The notes beneath the pieces were generated by a model that saw only the letters and a program-made list of their open reading frames with translations, had not been told where the DNA came from and searched no databases. Made by a program: the position numbers and the translations under genes. From assembly GCA_028753945.1 (NCBI GenBank), contig JAPNXP010000016.1:744001-808000 (forward strand): a DNA stretch of 64,000 nt. The letters are read 5' to 3'. The DNA comes from Hexactinellida sp. DTS-2022 (taxonomy: Eukaryota; Porifera; Hexactinellida). How positions within the stretch are numbered: the stretch's first letter is position 1; each line of letters starts with the position of its first letter. Positions 45,308 to 57,300 of the stretch are shown here, piece after piece.

Positions 45308-45379
45308 CTATAGATAAAATAAAATATATAACACGCAGGTGAGAATGATTCCACAATGTTAATTAATTAATCTTGTATA

Positions 45380-45612
45380 TCTATATTACTAAAACTCGAT
45401 TGTTGTGCACGTGTTTGTTTATTTGTCCGGATTGGATTAAAGAGACAGGTAAACAAATAATTGAAAATGAAAATGAAACTAGAAACAAGCTTACAACGGG
45501 TATTATAGGTAAGCAAGTATGATGAATTGGAATGTAGTCTACAAATTTCAAGTGTGAACATTTGTTGTTGTTTACAAAAAGAAGTAATGTTAGAAAAGGT
45601 AAACAAGTTTGC
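45380..45612 (+). mobile_element. Helitron-like element, 5' part
   Basis: TCTATATTACTAAAACTCG after an A, then GT-rich head, TTTGTCCGGATTGGATTAAA, and one copy of the body unit (CAACGGGTATTATAGGTAAG, TTTGTTGTTGTTTAC). The hairpin 3' end is absent, so the copy is truncated. Confidence 0.55.
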
Positions 45613-45894
45613 TAATTGAAAAAAGCACCGACTAGAGTACCTGAAATAATACTTATGTTGTATCGAAGAATAGTGAAATGTCCTTTAAACATAAATAGAG
45701 CATCGTAAGACTAACTGTTCATTTACATTATTTACATTGGTATTTATAACATCCCTAGTACTGAAACGTGCATGATCAGCTCATTAAGAACACCTCACAA
45801 GCAACAAATAGATTATGAATTCCATTTATCTCGAGTGTCTCACAGTGGGAATTTTCAGGGGTGTAAGTGGAAATAGGAAAACAATGCTAGAACA

Positions 45895-46535
45895 TGGTAT
45901 AATTTTTTCAAAAATCCTAATATATATTGTTCAATGTAATTAAGTGACCCACGTCGCGCCTTTTCGCGCGGATTTAGAAACTTTTTATTTGAATATTGCA
46001 TCACCTAGGTTTTGGAGATGGTAGAACCCAGTTTTGGCAATATTGTCGACATCTGAGTATGTAAAAATATGTTTCCACTAATTTGCCGATGGTTCAACTC
46101 CCTGATAAACTTGAATTCATCAAATTGACACCGAATTGTTTGATATTCGTCAGATCCCAAATAATCGTAATCCATAAAGTATCTGGATTGGAAGCTTCTC
46201 TCACAAAGGTTGCGTTTTGAGAAATTCGAGAGCTTCTCGACTCTTAGTGATGCTATATATTAACTGAAGTGGTATTGGTGCTTGTAAAATAAAGTGTTCA
46301 GTGCGCCTCCGTGCGGGATAAATACTTTTGTAATTTGAATATTTAGCAAAGAAGCAACATTTTAAAACTATACAGATTTCACAGCAGGGAACAGCACTAT
46401 AAGTCCCATCACTTTTTAGATGGAGGCCTAAATGAAATTTTTTGTCCGAAACTGAAGTATAAGAAAACGTCGGGGCCAAAAAACAAAATATGCTGAAAGA
46501 GTTCCAATCATTTAAATTGTTGTAGTTATATAGCT
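45895..46535 (-). repeat. Unclassified dispersed repeat, copy 1
   Basis: Matches 60838-61935 in inverted orientation, minus the mariner element in the latter. In both copies the same strand keeps a similar reading frame: FHLGLHLKSDGTYSAV here and FHLGRHLKSDGTYSAV there; TLWITII-DLTNIKQFGVNL in both. Both have stops. The protein is not recognised. Confidence 0.65.
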
Positions 46536-46628
46536 GTGCTGATTATAGTACGTTCAATAGCCATTTGTGAGCTTCTGATGATATTGGCTTTAATATATCT
46601 ATGTTGTTCTAGAATATTCCTTTAGGAC

Positions 46629-47003
46629 TACCTTATTATAGGAAATTAACGCGCCATGAAATTAACGCGAATTGGAGCTGAACATTTCAAATACATGTAA
46701 ATACTTAACGCGAATAAATTTTATAAAAATTTTTCACGATTATTAATCTCCTGATTGAATACTATTATTGTGCCCAAATAGGCTTCCAATCTACTTGATT
46801 GACATGCTAAATCCTTTTAAACTAGTTGCACATCTGAAAATATGTAGCTCGGAAGTTTGTCCATTCATTGTATAATTTTGCTAAATAGCAGGAAATTAAG
46901 GTCATGGAAATTAACGCTCCATGAAATTATCGCGAAGGAAATTAACGCGATTTGGAGAAATTCGCGTTAATTTCATGGCGCGTTAATTTCCTATAATAAG
47001 GTA
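46629..47003. mobile_element. MITE with about 45-bp inverted ends
   Basis: TACCTTATTATAGGAAATTA and its inverse at 46984-47003 open long arms that also contain ACGCGCCATGAAATTAACGC. TA at both borders suggests Tc1/mariner. A third internal copy of the arm motif is at about 46890-46945. Confidence 0.8.
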
Positions 47004-48012
47004 GTACCTAATATGACATCATAGAGAGATTTGCTCGCCAAAGTTCGGAAATGAAATTTGTGAGCATACAAGGTCTTAAGCAACTGTATCGATGTCCGTT
47101 CCCACTTAATTGATACTGTGTAGCCTGTACATATTCTTGATTTCTTATAGTAGGGACGACTGGAGTTACTAACTTGTATTTAGGAAGAGGTGTTCATCCA
47201 CTCTTTCAGTGCTTATCTATTGTATTCGCCTATTTTTTTTAAGCGAAATAACTATCCTCGGTTCCTCTCACGGGATTTTTAGTTACACCCTATAAAACTA
47301 ATTGGATAGCAACCGACACTCAGTTAGCTAGGGGCCTCAAAATACCTTAGTCCGGCCCTGAATAAAGGCAGGAAATCGACTAAGTAGATTCCCAAACTTT
47401 GTTAGTTTTTTAGCTAAATGCTCTAGAAAATGTGAAACTGAAAAGATAATTTAAAATTTACTATTATTTAATATGGGTCATTAATAATTAATCATTAAGC
47501 GTTGGTGAATATTATTATGTCAATTAGTAAAATACACATGTATGACATCCAGGGGCGGTCGCAGGATCTGGCCATCCAGGGGCGGTCGCAGGATCTGGCC
47601 ATCCCGGGGCAAAAGAGCAGCTTTTAGTATAAATCCGGGGCATGCTCCATGTAATTATACTACCAATTGGGGCTAGTATTCTGTGGCAACAGTAACAGAA
47701 AATATCATTTCTAAGTTTATTTTATAAAATATATCACGAACTAAATACTGTGCAACCTTCATTGATCCCAAAGTCACTGCATAAAATAGTTCAACGGTAA
47801 ATGATCGTAACTGTAAACATTTGACATAGTCCAGCGGCATAGCCATAAATTCAACAGATTGTTCATTTTTTTGATAAAAGCACCAAAATTTGGACACATG
47901 TACTTTAATATAGTGCGAACATTTTTGGATAATGAGGCAATTGAAAGAGTGTCTATATCGACCATGACAGCTCGTCAAAGTTAACACGTCATAATTTGAT
48001 ATATCACATGAC
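47004..48012. other. Intergenic, no gene seen
   Basis: Contains a hAT-type terminus CCGGCCCTG ending near 47355 and the 27-bp doublet at 47546-47599. Open frames at 47673-47987 show no domain. Confidence 0.4.
47546..47599. repeat. 27-bp tandem doublet
   Basis: Two exact copies of a 27-bp unit (CATCCAGGGGCGGTCGCAGG...). The motif CAGGG-CGGTCGCAGGAT also occurs near 4100 and looks like a hAT terminus. Confidence 0.85.
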
Positions 48013-48195
48013 CAGTGTTTTTTAAGGCAAATTAGAGGCCCAAAATGGGCTTCTAATTTTTCTCAATGGGTCTAAAAATTTTTAACGTGCTAAGTACTCA
48101 ATATCATGAAATGTAGAGTGAGGGCCTCTAATTGTTGGGGTGAGGGCCTCAAATTGTTGGTAGGGCCCTCTAAGCAAATCCTTAAAAAAACACTG
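48013..48195. mobile_element. hAT MITE with perfect 8-bp target duplication
   Basis: Ends CAGTGTTTTTTAAGG and CCTTAAAAAAACACTG. The flanks 48005-48012 and 48196-48203 are both CACATGAC. The interior has repeated GAGGGCCTC and AATTGTTGG motifs. Confidence 0.9.
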
Positions 48196-48203
48196 CACAT
48201 GAC

Positions 48204-49145
48204 CATATTTGGAAGAATTTTCCATAGCAACGCCAGTGGCGGCGCTAGAACATCAAAAGAGGGGGTGCAACTGGAGGTGCTGTTGCATTTCAGGGGGTGC
48301 AATCATTTGTCCAGTTACAACCTTCCAGAATGTTTGAATGATTATTGTGTCATGTTATAACGGTGGTCTTTTATAGAAAGTAGCTATTACTTTAAGTTGC
48401 TACTCAAATTTATTATTCGGAAACTAAACATATTAGCAATATGGCGATCATACGTAGATCAGTGGCGGATCCAAGGGGAGGCGGGCATATGCCCCCCACT
48501 GCCCCCTTCCTCTATTGCCCAACGGTAGGATCTTAGTTCGGCGAAATACCAAAACAACAAATGCGGTAGGCTTATTTGCCTTTTCCTTTAAGAATTACAG
48601 CAGAAGCTCGTTAGTATAAACACGGTAAATGAGAATTTCGGGATAACAAGAACAAATGGCTTCACAAAATCAGGTTCCTAGATTTGCTATTCAATGGGTA
48701 ATACTCCTGTTATGTAGATCTCTAAAATTGAGATATTAGTATTCCAGAAGCTACTTATCTTTAGCTAGTTATGTAGTTATTGTATCGTGTTTAGTTGGCA
48801 AAATCCTCATCACAAGATCCGTGCCCACCCAGACCTGAAAGTTCAGTTTCGCATATGGCACCAATTATATACCTTTAGTCAGGGCCGGATTTACCATTAT
48901 GCTAAGTAGGCTATAGCCTTCGGTTCACTACAAGACCAAAGTCAGGACACTACAGGACCAATGGGCCACTTTGGGTTGAAATTCCCTTCTACAGCGATAC
49001 ATTGTTGACTCGCAACTAGGAAATGAATTTTTCTGCCTGCTGGAACTCTTCTTGTTACATCATTTAAAATCTTCCTTTTTCGCAGCATATTTCATGATTA
49101 TATTCACTCTAGGTAATAATACTTATCAAATTTGAATCATGGTTC
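48204..49145. other. Transposon scraps, no gene seen
   Basis: Single hAT-type termini: CAGTGGCGGCGCTAGAAC (about 48233), CAGTGGCGGATCCAAGGGG (about 48463) and CAGGGCCGGATTTACC (about 48879). Partners were not found. 48600-48720 resembles 21060-21200. Confidence 0.4.
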
Positions 49146-49153
49146 AGTTTAGC

Positions 49154-49367
49154 CAGGCTTTCATCCAGACAAAAATTTATGCGCGCCTAGATTTAGTTTG
49201 TACTCGTTCATTTTTCATTTTCTACGCCTAGTTTGCACATTTTGTATTAAGTCTATGGGAGCATTTCACGATATTGTACGCCTAGACACGATTTTTGTAC
49301 GCCTAGATTAAAATCCATCCAAATTACGCTCCTTTAGGAGCACCCAATACGCCTGGATAACACCCTG
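49154..49367. mobile_element. hAT MITE with perfect 8-bp target duplication
   Basis: Ends CAGGCTTTCATCCAG and CTGGATAACACCCTG. The flanks 49146-49153 and 49368-49375 are both AGTTTAGC. The interior has TACGCCTAG repeats shared with 42713-42903. Confidence 0.9.
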
Positions 49368-51542
49368 AGTTTAGCAGTAGATTTACAACCGTTATGAAAC
49401 AAAACACATCTTAAAGCGACCATTCTTTTGGACAAAATATACTTATGACCATTAAGTACCGACCATAATATTTTTTCCATAATATTATTTAGAAGAAGAT
49501 ACTCAATTGAGATCTATTACGCATAACTGACTTGCATCGACTAATATTCTTTCATTAATTGTAATTTTTGTTTGTTTGTTTGCTGGAAAGAGACCAATTT
49601 GATAAATACTCAGTTATTGCATTATTTTATTATATCTTATGGTATGAATAGTATTTTCTCCATTTACTAAATATTATTTTAAAAATTACGGATTAGCTCT
49701 CCGATGCCGAATAATGCTCTGCACTAATTGCAAAAGCAACTATAATCCGAATGATCCAAGTATACCAGTATTCGAACTACCTAACCAACCCAAATAATTA
49801 TGAAAGTAGTTGCTCAACGCTCTTCATCGCGAAAGGAGCAGAAATATCGTATAACTTCACTAGTTACCTTAAAAGAGTTTCTATCCCCTATCACTCTACC
49901 TGAAAATGGCTCTCTTGGTTGTCAGATGACCTTGTTCTACTAATCAAACTTTTACAATCTGATGATCTCACAATTTCTATTCTTTCATTCATATCTAATG
50001 ATTCCTCTCTAAATGTCCGGGGCTTTCAGAATGACCAGGAACTCCGCTTACTATAAACACCTTAAATGATACTAGGCAAATCACGTCCTTAATTAATAAA
50101 CTAGAAAGTAAATCTTTTCATACATCTTTAAAAAATTGCTTCTGATATTCAAACGAGACAATTCAAATACGAAAAGTTATCCAAAATTGGAACCAGAAAT
50201 ATTTGAGTCATCTGAATTTCTAAATACGTAATGATCACGCTGAAAACACTACGGCAGTATCTCGCCTACAATTTATTCTCTACCAATTAGAAAATGTATT
50301 TTCCCCTAAGAATAGAAGAAGGTACAATATTATTACTCAAGTAATTGCTCTTAAATCTCATCTCATATCGCCAGCCTGCTATAACTATCGTCAATCATTA
50401 GACTGATTAGTCCTACCTCATTATCATACTCTTCAAAAGCTTTACTCGTCTCTGGGCCTTGACTCAGAGTTCATGACATATTTGAAGCAATCAACTTCTC
50501 TCTTTTTTCCACAAGAAAAGAATGTTATTTTGCAGATGAACGAAATACATGTGAAGTCTGACTCATCCTACAAAGATGGACGAATAATTGATCCTCCTCT
50601 TATCACAGACACTCCAACAAAACTTGTATTCGCGATAATGACATTAAGTTTATATAAGAAATGGTCAACGATTGTTCGTTTACTTCCTCTTTCTAAAACT
50701 ACTTTTCAGGAACTATTTCCCATTAATAGTAAGGTAATATAAGACGTCGAGTTAAATGGGCACTCCGTTCAAATCCTACGTACAGACAACAATCCTTTAA
50801 ATCAGTGGTTCTCAAACTTTAAAAAAAAATGGGTTTTGGCCCCCTATGTGATTTAGAAACTTCTTGCGGTCCCCAAGAATTTCTGCACAAAATATATAAT
50901 CCAGTATTCGTTACTTTTAAAAAATTATAAAGGATAACAGCAAAAGAGCAAAAGCTACATCTATCTTACATACAAAATCTAAAATTACAACTGTGCAGAC
51001 ATGTAGAATTTGAATTGGAGGCACTGTAGATAGGGTTTTGTGGGAATAGTGCTCCATTAGATATTCAATATATCAGAACAGCTAAAATTTTAGATTTTTT
51101 CTTCCCTTGGGCTGAATCCGAATTAGAGGGCCTATAATCCTTGCTGAATTCATTGCAATTAATTCTAATAAAGTATTTATTTGTGCTAGATATCCAGGCA
51201 TTGCGAATATTTTTTCATAACTGTATATTTATTACGGAATGTAATACCCTATAAAAAAACTAGTTTAAAGAATCCAAGGAGGATGCAGGATTTGTTACAA
51301 GAGGGTCGTGAATTTATCAACAATGGCAACCCTTGCTGGGGTCCTGAGGGGCGAGGTAATCCCCCAGGACGGTCTTGGGGCCGAGCTCTGGAATGCTGAT
51401 AAAATATAATGCCACTATCCCAATTTCCAATACATTACCAAAGTGATTCTTAGAGGTTATTCTTGACATTTCGAAATTCAAGGGACCATATGACACATTG
51501 TACCACAAGGAGTGGCATCTAACTAACTAAGGCAATGAAATC

Positions 51543-51577
51543 AGTCTTGGCCCACTACATAGTAGTCGGCAGAGTAA
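51543..51577. repeat. Solo relative of the small palindromic repeat
   Basis: AGTCTTGGCCCACTACATAG then TAGTCGGCAGAGTAA keeps the GGCC-CACTA...TAGTCGGC-AGTAA plan of the array units at 30726 and 32332 with a shorter centre. Confidence 0.5.
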
Positions 51578-51617
51578 ACTATGTCACTAACATTTTCTAG
51601 TCACATTAAATCATTAC

Positions 51618-51708
51618 TACAGTCGAAATCGGGGTTTTTGCCCCCCAAAATGCACGACAAAAGGAGGCAAAAAAACCCAATAAGCAAAAAAACCCGATTT
51701 CGACTGTA
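51618..51708. mobile_element. Tc1/mariner MITE, third nesting level
   Basis: Ends TACAGTCGAAATCGGG and CCCGATTTCGACTGTA are perfect inverses with TA borders. 91 bp, inside the hAT MITE. Confidence 0.85.
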
Positions 51709-53425
51709 ATTCTAAAATGTATACTAATTATTTTTGGGTTTTAACTACATCTCGCGGTCCAACAAAAAGTGCTTCGCTGTCCCAAAGAGACCGCGGACCC
51801 CAGTTTGAGAATCACTGCTTTAAATGTACATTTGTTCAAACTTTTCACTAGAGACAACAATACTCTATAACTCTGTATGTCCCATCCTGCGGATGTAACT
51901 AGATCCTTGGTTCTAATTTTGATTTCGTCCATATTTTGAAGAGCGTTCGAAACAACTGGATAAATTGTAAAAAGTTAAAAACATTAATAAAACCTTCCTC
52001 TATCCCGGTTTTAAAATATTTATTTAACTCGTATAATTATCCTCCTCATATTCACGCCGACTCTTTTAATGACATTCGCGATCTCTACCGTTCAGGTAAA
52101 CACAAGGTGTGAAACATGATCCACATTTGACTGCGAAATCATGTTGGCCAGCTACATTGGAACGCCAAAATGTTAAATTAGCACTTAAAATCTTCGACAA
52201 GCCTACTATAGCTGCCATTTCAATTACACTCACTCACAACTACCAAACGCACGACTTTATCGATATCATAGTGAAATTGTGGAAATTTTTTAATATAAAT
52301 CGACCTAATAAAGTTCATTTTAGGATAATTTCTCAAGAGTGCTCATTCACAATGATAGCCGACTTTCTTTTATCACCACGGATAGTTAACTGGATTGATG
52401 CTTGAAAAGTTTTAACTGGAAAGGAAGGTAAACTAAGTCCAGAAACATTTACGAGTCTTAAACATTCTACCTGGCAAAACCTTTCTCGTAAATCACTTAA
52501 CTTGCGAATTCGGATTTAAATATCTCCTATCATACTTCTTGCAGAAAGATGCAATCGAACACCACTTTGGATTATATAGAATGTTGTCTGGTGCAAATTA
52601 TTACATTTTATTGTGTCAAATTCTCGAATCAGAGTATCGCTTAAAAGTATCAAACATGCTCAAGTTATTTTTATCAAAAACCATCTTTTAAACAAACTTC
52701 TTTGCAATTTTTGATACAATCCTTCTTTTCTCCTGACGACTAATATCATTCGCATAATGTAGATTTAATTCCTTTTCTTTCAGATCTACCTGACTTATCC
52801 ACAATTGTGCTTGGTACTGCCACCTTACAGACTCTAGCATTTATTACTGGATATTCGGTACACCAATATATAAAACGGGATCATAGCGAATTTGCAGAGT
52901 GTTATTAACTATCGACCAATGTAATATATTTTATACTACCACTTTCAAGCTAATATAAATAATGGATCGTGGCGGACTGAAATGGCCATCAGAAATTGCC
53001 TTATATCTCGTTGTTTTGGTACGGAATTTTAATTCTCTAGAGCATAACCAACAAATATGGAAGTTGTTTGTTTTTGGAAGATGCCGGAACATTTTTGTTC
53101 AGTTATCCAAGAATATTCTTCAAAATACTGATGGCGACCATTGGCGCGATATATGTTCCTAGTGTAACACAGAAGGTTGGGATATCGTAAACAAACTGAT
53201 TTTGTAACTTCTAATCGTGTTCTTTCAAATAAAGTGAATAACTATAACACGGAACTCTGTGCTAAAGCTAGAGAAGATCCGCGTAAACTGAAGAAATTTA
53301 AAAGTTAGAACATTATTTCTAGATAGCGTAGTAATATATATTATTCATAGGAGTATAATTTTAAGTAGGATGTTGGATTTGTTGCTCCTAATGTTCTCTT
53401 TATTCAATGGTCTGATGATCTAACA

Positions 53426-55727
53426 CAGTGTTTCTTAAAGTAGGCCGTAGAGCCCCCCGGGGCGCGCTGAAAGGTTGTTAGGGGCGGCCGTGTAACAAGG
53501 GGGCGATACGATGTTTTAGAAAGCGAAACAATGATACAACCTCAGTTCAAAACAGCGATACCATATTCCTAAATATTAACTAACAATAGGTGCTAACAAA
53601 CAAATCAAGAATCAAAACCATTTGCAGTTGTAATTACTATTGTATTGGTGCTTATTAACAACAGCCAATTCTTAAAAATGATGACCAATACAATAGTTAC
53701 ACTGCCTATGGCTTTCCTAATCGAAATAAAGCACTATCTTGTTTTTCAAAACAATGTTAACTTCGCAATAGTCAGTGATCTCTTTAATTTCACTATAATG
53801 AGGTACAAATCTAAACCGAATAGAATTGATAAACTCGATAGAAGAAATGAAGACAGTATAGTGCTGATTACATCAAATACGGATTTGTTATATATCCGTC
53901 CAATGAACAACTCCAAACGTGCTTGATGTGCGAAGAAGTTTTTTCTAATGTGGGAATGAAGCCATCAAGAATGATTGATCAACTGAAATCGCGGCACAGT
54001 GACAAAGTAGATAATGATGTGCAATTCTTCATTAATTTGAGAGACAGTCGCAAAACGATGGGCGGAATATTTGGGGAAAAAGGATAGACAAAAGATGGAT
54101 GGTTTGTTTGCCTCCTATAATTATCATTTCGCTACCAATTGCAAAATCTGGCAAGCCACATACACTTGGTAAAAAACTCATTTTACCCGCAATTCAGGAA
54201 GAAGTTACAACTGTTATGCATTCAGATGGGCGTAGTTTGATCCAGTCCATTCCGTTGAGCAATGATACTGTGGCTAGGAGGATAAATTTGATGGCTAGTG
54301 ACGTTGAGAAAATCTATACAATATACTTAAAACAACGGAATTTACTCTTTCAATTGATGAATCCACATTGCCAGGTACGAAGCACTGCTCCTTGCGTATG
54401 TCCGCTTTATTCACAAATAAATAATGGTTGAAGAAATGTTGTTTGCTAGACCGCTTGTGACTGATACAAAAGGTGAAACTATCTACAAAGTCGTGAAAAA
54501 TTTATTTCAAGAAAAGGAAATTCCCATTTATAATATCATTGCTTTTGCCACAGATGGGGCGGCTGCTATGGTTGGTAGACATTGTGGTTTCATTTCTTAC
54601 TTGAAAAACGTTTTGCCTGAAGTTTTCGCTATTCACTGCGTAGTTCATCGGGAACTTTTGGTCGCAAAACATCCTAGTGGTCGCTTGCACAACTCATTGC
54701 ATATCGTAATTACTGTTATCAATAAGATCAAAAGTCCCGCACTCAAGGAAAGAATATTTCGCCAATTATGTCACAAAAACGAAACAGAATTTGAACGTCT
54801 TCTTTTGCACACCGAAGTGAGGTGGTTTTCAAAAGGAAAGTGTCTCAGTCGATTCTACATTCTTTTGGACACCATTCTGGATTCAGAGGAAGAGAACCCG
54901 CAGTTCATGCAGCTTGTCCGCGCAGCCAAATCTGATATAGCTTACTTGACTGACATTTATGATAAGTTCAACGCAATGAACTTGCAAATACAAGGTAATG
55001 TTTAACTCTGGTCAAGTGCAAAACTGTTGTCAGCTCCTTCATAGGGAAACTAACGTTGTTTAAACAAAATATCGGTAGAAGAGAATTTTCCCATTTCCTA
55101 ACTTAGTAGGACTCAAAATTTCAGATGACGATTTGCTAGCATATTGTGAACATCTTGAAGTTTTGAAAGCGGATATGATCAAGCGATTCACTGATTTGTT
55201 CCGCCAAATTGCCAAATTGGCTAATTGACCCGGTACCCATTTTGTGTGGATGTTACAGAGGTTTCAATCTACGTATTTGCAAGAGCTGATGGACATGCTA
55301 AGTGATTGCGAGGAAAAAGCTCGTTTTACAATGGTGGGATAAGAACGATTTTGGATGGCAATCCCAGGACGAAATAAGTTTCCCAATTTTCTGAAAGTAC
55401 AAAACTGCTAGTTCTGGCGTTCTCGACATCTTATCTCGTTGAGAGAGGTTTTAGCGCAGTTGTCAATTGCTAACGAAGCAAGGAAGATATTTCTCAATGT
55501 TGAGATTTTAGATTGCTGCTCACTGATATGGAACCAGATGTAAAAGGATCATCGACGAACATCACTCTCAAGTACACCCTTCTCATTAATTAAACGAATA
55601 AATAATCCTTATTGTCAATAAACAAATACAAATGTAGCAAAATATATTAAAACTTTCAGGAGGGAGGCGGTATCGATGATAAAAATTTGATAAGGGGCGC
55701 TGTCCGAAAGAAGTTTGTGAAACACTG
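53426..55727 (+). mobile_element. hAT element, ZBED5/FAM200-like, decayed
   Basis: Ends CAGTGTTTCTTAAAG and TTTGTGAAACACTG are imperfect inverses. Inside, on the plus strand, are all parts of a ZBED5-type transposase in broken frames: a BED finger around 53925-54030 (MCEEVFSNVGMKPSRMIDQL, then KSRHSDK), a central domain (54424-55005), and the C-terminal dimerisation piece near 55425-55560 (YLVERGFSAVVNC, then DFRLLLTDMEPDV). No clear 8-bp target duplication remains. It starts right after the P-like remnant. Confidence 0.8.
54424..55005 (+). pseudogene. Central part of hAT/ZBED5-like transposase
   Basis: 193-residue open stretch, the longest surviving part of the transposase. IIAFATDGAAAMVGRHCGFI (about 39-58) carries the conserved D-G-A-x-x-M-x-G motif with a catalytic Asp, FAIHCVVHRELLVAK (about 67-81) the C-x-x-H-R pattern, and LLLHTEVRWFSKGKCLSRFY the T-x-V-R-W-L/F-S-x-G motif, with further helical sequence after it. 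It ends in a stop before the C-terminal catalytic Glu region, which continues in other frames. Confidence 0.85.
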
Positions 55728-56662
55728 CATGCTCTACAGTCTACACTGTATTAAATATTTATAAAGCAATTGATTGCACCATCCTCACTAGTTGAAGTGT
55801 ACAAATTCTCAGTGAGAATATTTCCCACTTACCAATTAACCTCTATAACGAAGTTGTTATCTTAGCTAGCGTGTATTACATTAGAAATAGTTAATATACT
55901 TTGTTTAGGTGCCAATGTAGTAGTACTGTCTTAATAACATATTTCTTTTTTGTTCAGCTGGCACTAAATCATATCAGATATTTTGTCCCGATTCAACAAT
56001 GCTACACCTCGAATAAATAGAAAACTCGAAATATTCTTCAACAGAAATAATTGACCGATTTGGAATTATGGTATTGTAAATAATCAGCCAAATGCAGTTT
56101 TGTATTTTTTAATTTTGTATTTTAATAGCTTTTGGGGCTACTCTATAAACTTGAGCAATTTTCTGTTGCAAACTTGCGTAATTCTTTATCGACATTCAAG
56201 GTTTGTTGGCCATCGAGGTTGGAACTACAGAGTACATCACTTGAACTCAGGATTATTAAATTATTGAGATGTATCTGCTTTTATCATCAAGCAATTTCAT
56301 AGAGAAAAATTGAAAAACCACAGACCAGTAGTAATATTGATTTAATTTGTTGGGAAATATTTTTCACCATTAACATAACTTGGAAAGGTCATCGCCTCAA
56401 CGATCAGGATAGTTTCCCCACATTAACTAAATGATGACCTATATAAGATATTATCTACATTTATTGTTTAGCAAGAACACCTTACCGATTAATCACGGTA
56501 AGTTGACACTACAAACTTACACAACTTTAATCATTTATGTGTGAGCATAGCCTACTCTATAAAGGCCAGACAGTAAAGTTGAAATATAGTTCCAGGGATG
56601 CAGTAGTAAGTGGGCATTTATAACGAAGGAGTGCAAATTTCCTATGTGCTTACATTGTTTGT
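55728..56662. other. No gene seen
   Basis: AT-rich sequence between transposon pieces. Possibly decayed internal sequence of the second P-like copy, but I see no motif. Confidence 0.4.
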
Positions 56663-56956
56663 CCAAGGATTGACATCGATATATCGGTCTTCAAGAATAT
56701 CGAAAAATATCGGAAATATCGATATAGGAAAAATCCCAAAAAATGTCGAGATATTTTTTTCAAATATCGAAAAATATCGGGAATATCCGATATTTTCTCG
56801 ATATTTCCGATATTTTTCGATATTTCCCGATATTTTTCGATATTTTTCCGATATTTAAAAAAAATATCGCGATATTTATTGATATCGAGGAATTTCCGAT
56901 ATATCGTATATATATCGGGGATTTTACCCGATATCGATATTTGTAAAACCTTGTCC
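56663..56956. repeat. ATATCGG-rich foldback element
   Basis: CAAGGATTGACATCGATAT at the left and ATATCGATATTTGTAAAACC plus TTG at the right are inverted. Between them lie many copies of AAATATCG and CGATATTT on both strands, so any transcript would fold extensively. Probably a hAT-type MITE; it sits at the edge of a P-like fragment. Confidence 0.65.
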
Positions 56957-57300
56957 ATAATGATCCGATCGAACACCATTTTGGATCATACAGAAAGATG
57001 TTTGCTCCGAATTGTATAATGTTTCAGTATTGGAGAATGGAAGAAAAAAACACTATGAATCTCTATAATAATAAGAAGTGATATTATTAGAAAGATAAAG
57101 CTTCTATTATGAAATTATTAAAAACTTTTTTACAGATAAATATTTCCCTTCTTATCTGATTGCAGCCAAAACAAAATTAATATTTCAAATTCTCCATGGA
57201 TCAATCATACAATTAAGAGTGCAATTCCAGAGGCAAGCCTTAGCTTTTATTGGTGGTTATGCCTTTTTATCCATGAAAATGTTTTCAAACGTTCAGAACT
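56957..57300 (+). pseudogene. Second P-element-like C-terminal fragment
   Basis: DPIEHHFGSYRKMF (about 56963-57004) parallels DAIEHHFGLYRML of the copy at 52550. Near 57190-57270 ILHGSIIQ and QALAFIGGYA parallel the LQTLAFITGYS region at 52840. Stops intervene. This is a separate, diverged copy. Confidence 0.6.

Larger units (their letters stand above)
50803..51817. mobile_element. hAT MITE nested in the P-like element
   Basis: Ends CAGTGGTTCTCAAACTTT and CCAGTTTGAGAATCACTG are inverted. The flanks 50795-50802 and 51818-51825 are both CTTTAAAT. It splits the transposase coding sequence. It contains the mariner MITE at 51618-51708 and a relative of the small palindromic repeat at 51543-51577. 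Confidence 0.92.
49706..53420 (+). pseudogene. P-element/THAP9-like transposase remnant
   Basis: Pieces in order: a THAP-like zinc-finger start (LCTNCKSNYNPNDPSIPVFE, about 49720); the catalytic-domain stretch 50473-50794 (FFPQEKNVILQMNEIHVKSD, then TPTKLVFAIMTLSLYKKW); after an inserted MITE, ADVTRSLVLI and VHILKSVRNNWINCKKLK (about 51880-51990), the H-I-x-K-x-x-R-N-N-W block of P transposases; LTAKSCWPATLERQNVKLAL (about 52130-52190); and LLSYFLQKDAIEHHFGLYRM (about 52520-52580), the L-x-Q-D-x-x-E-x-x-F-x-x-x-R block. Frameshifts, stops and the nested insertion make it inactive. The element's own ends were not found. Confidence 0.8.
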
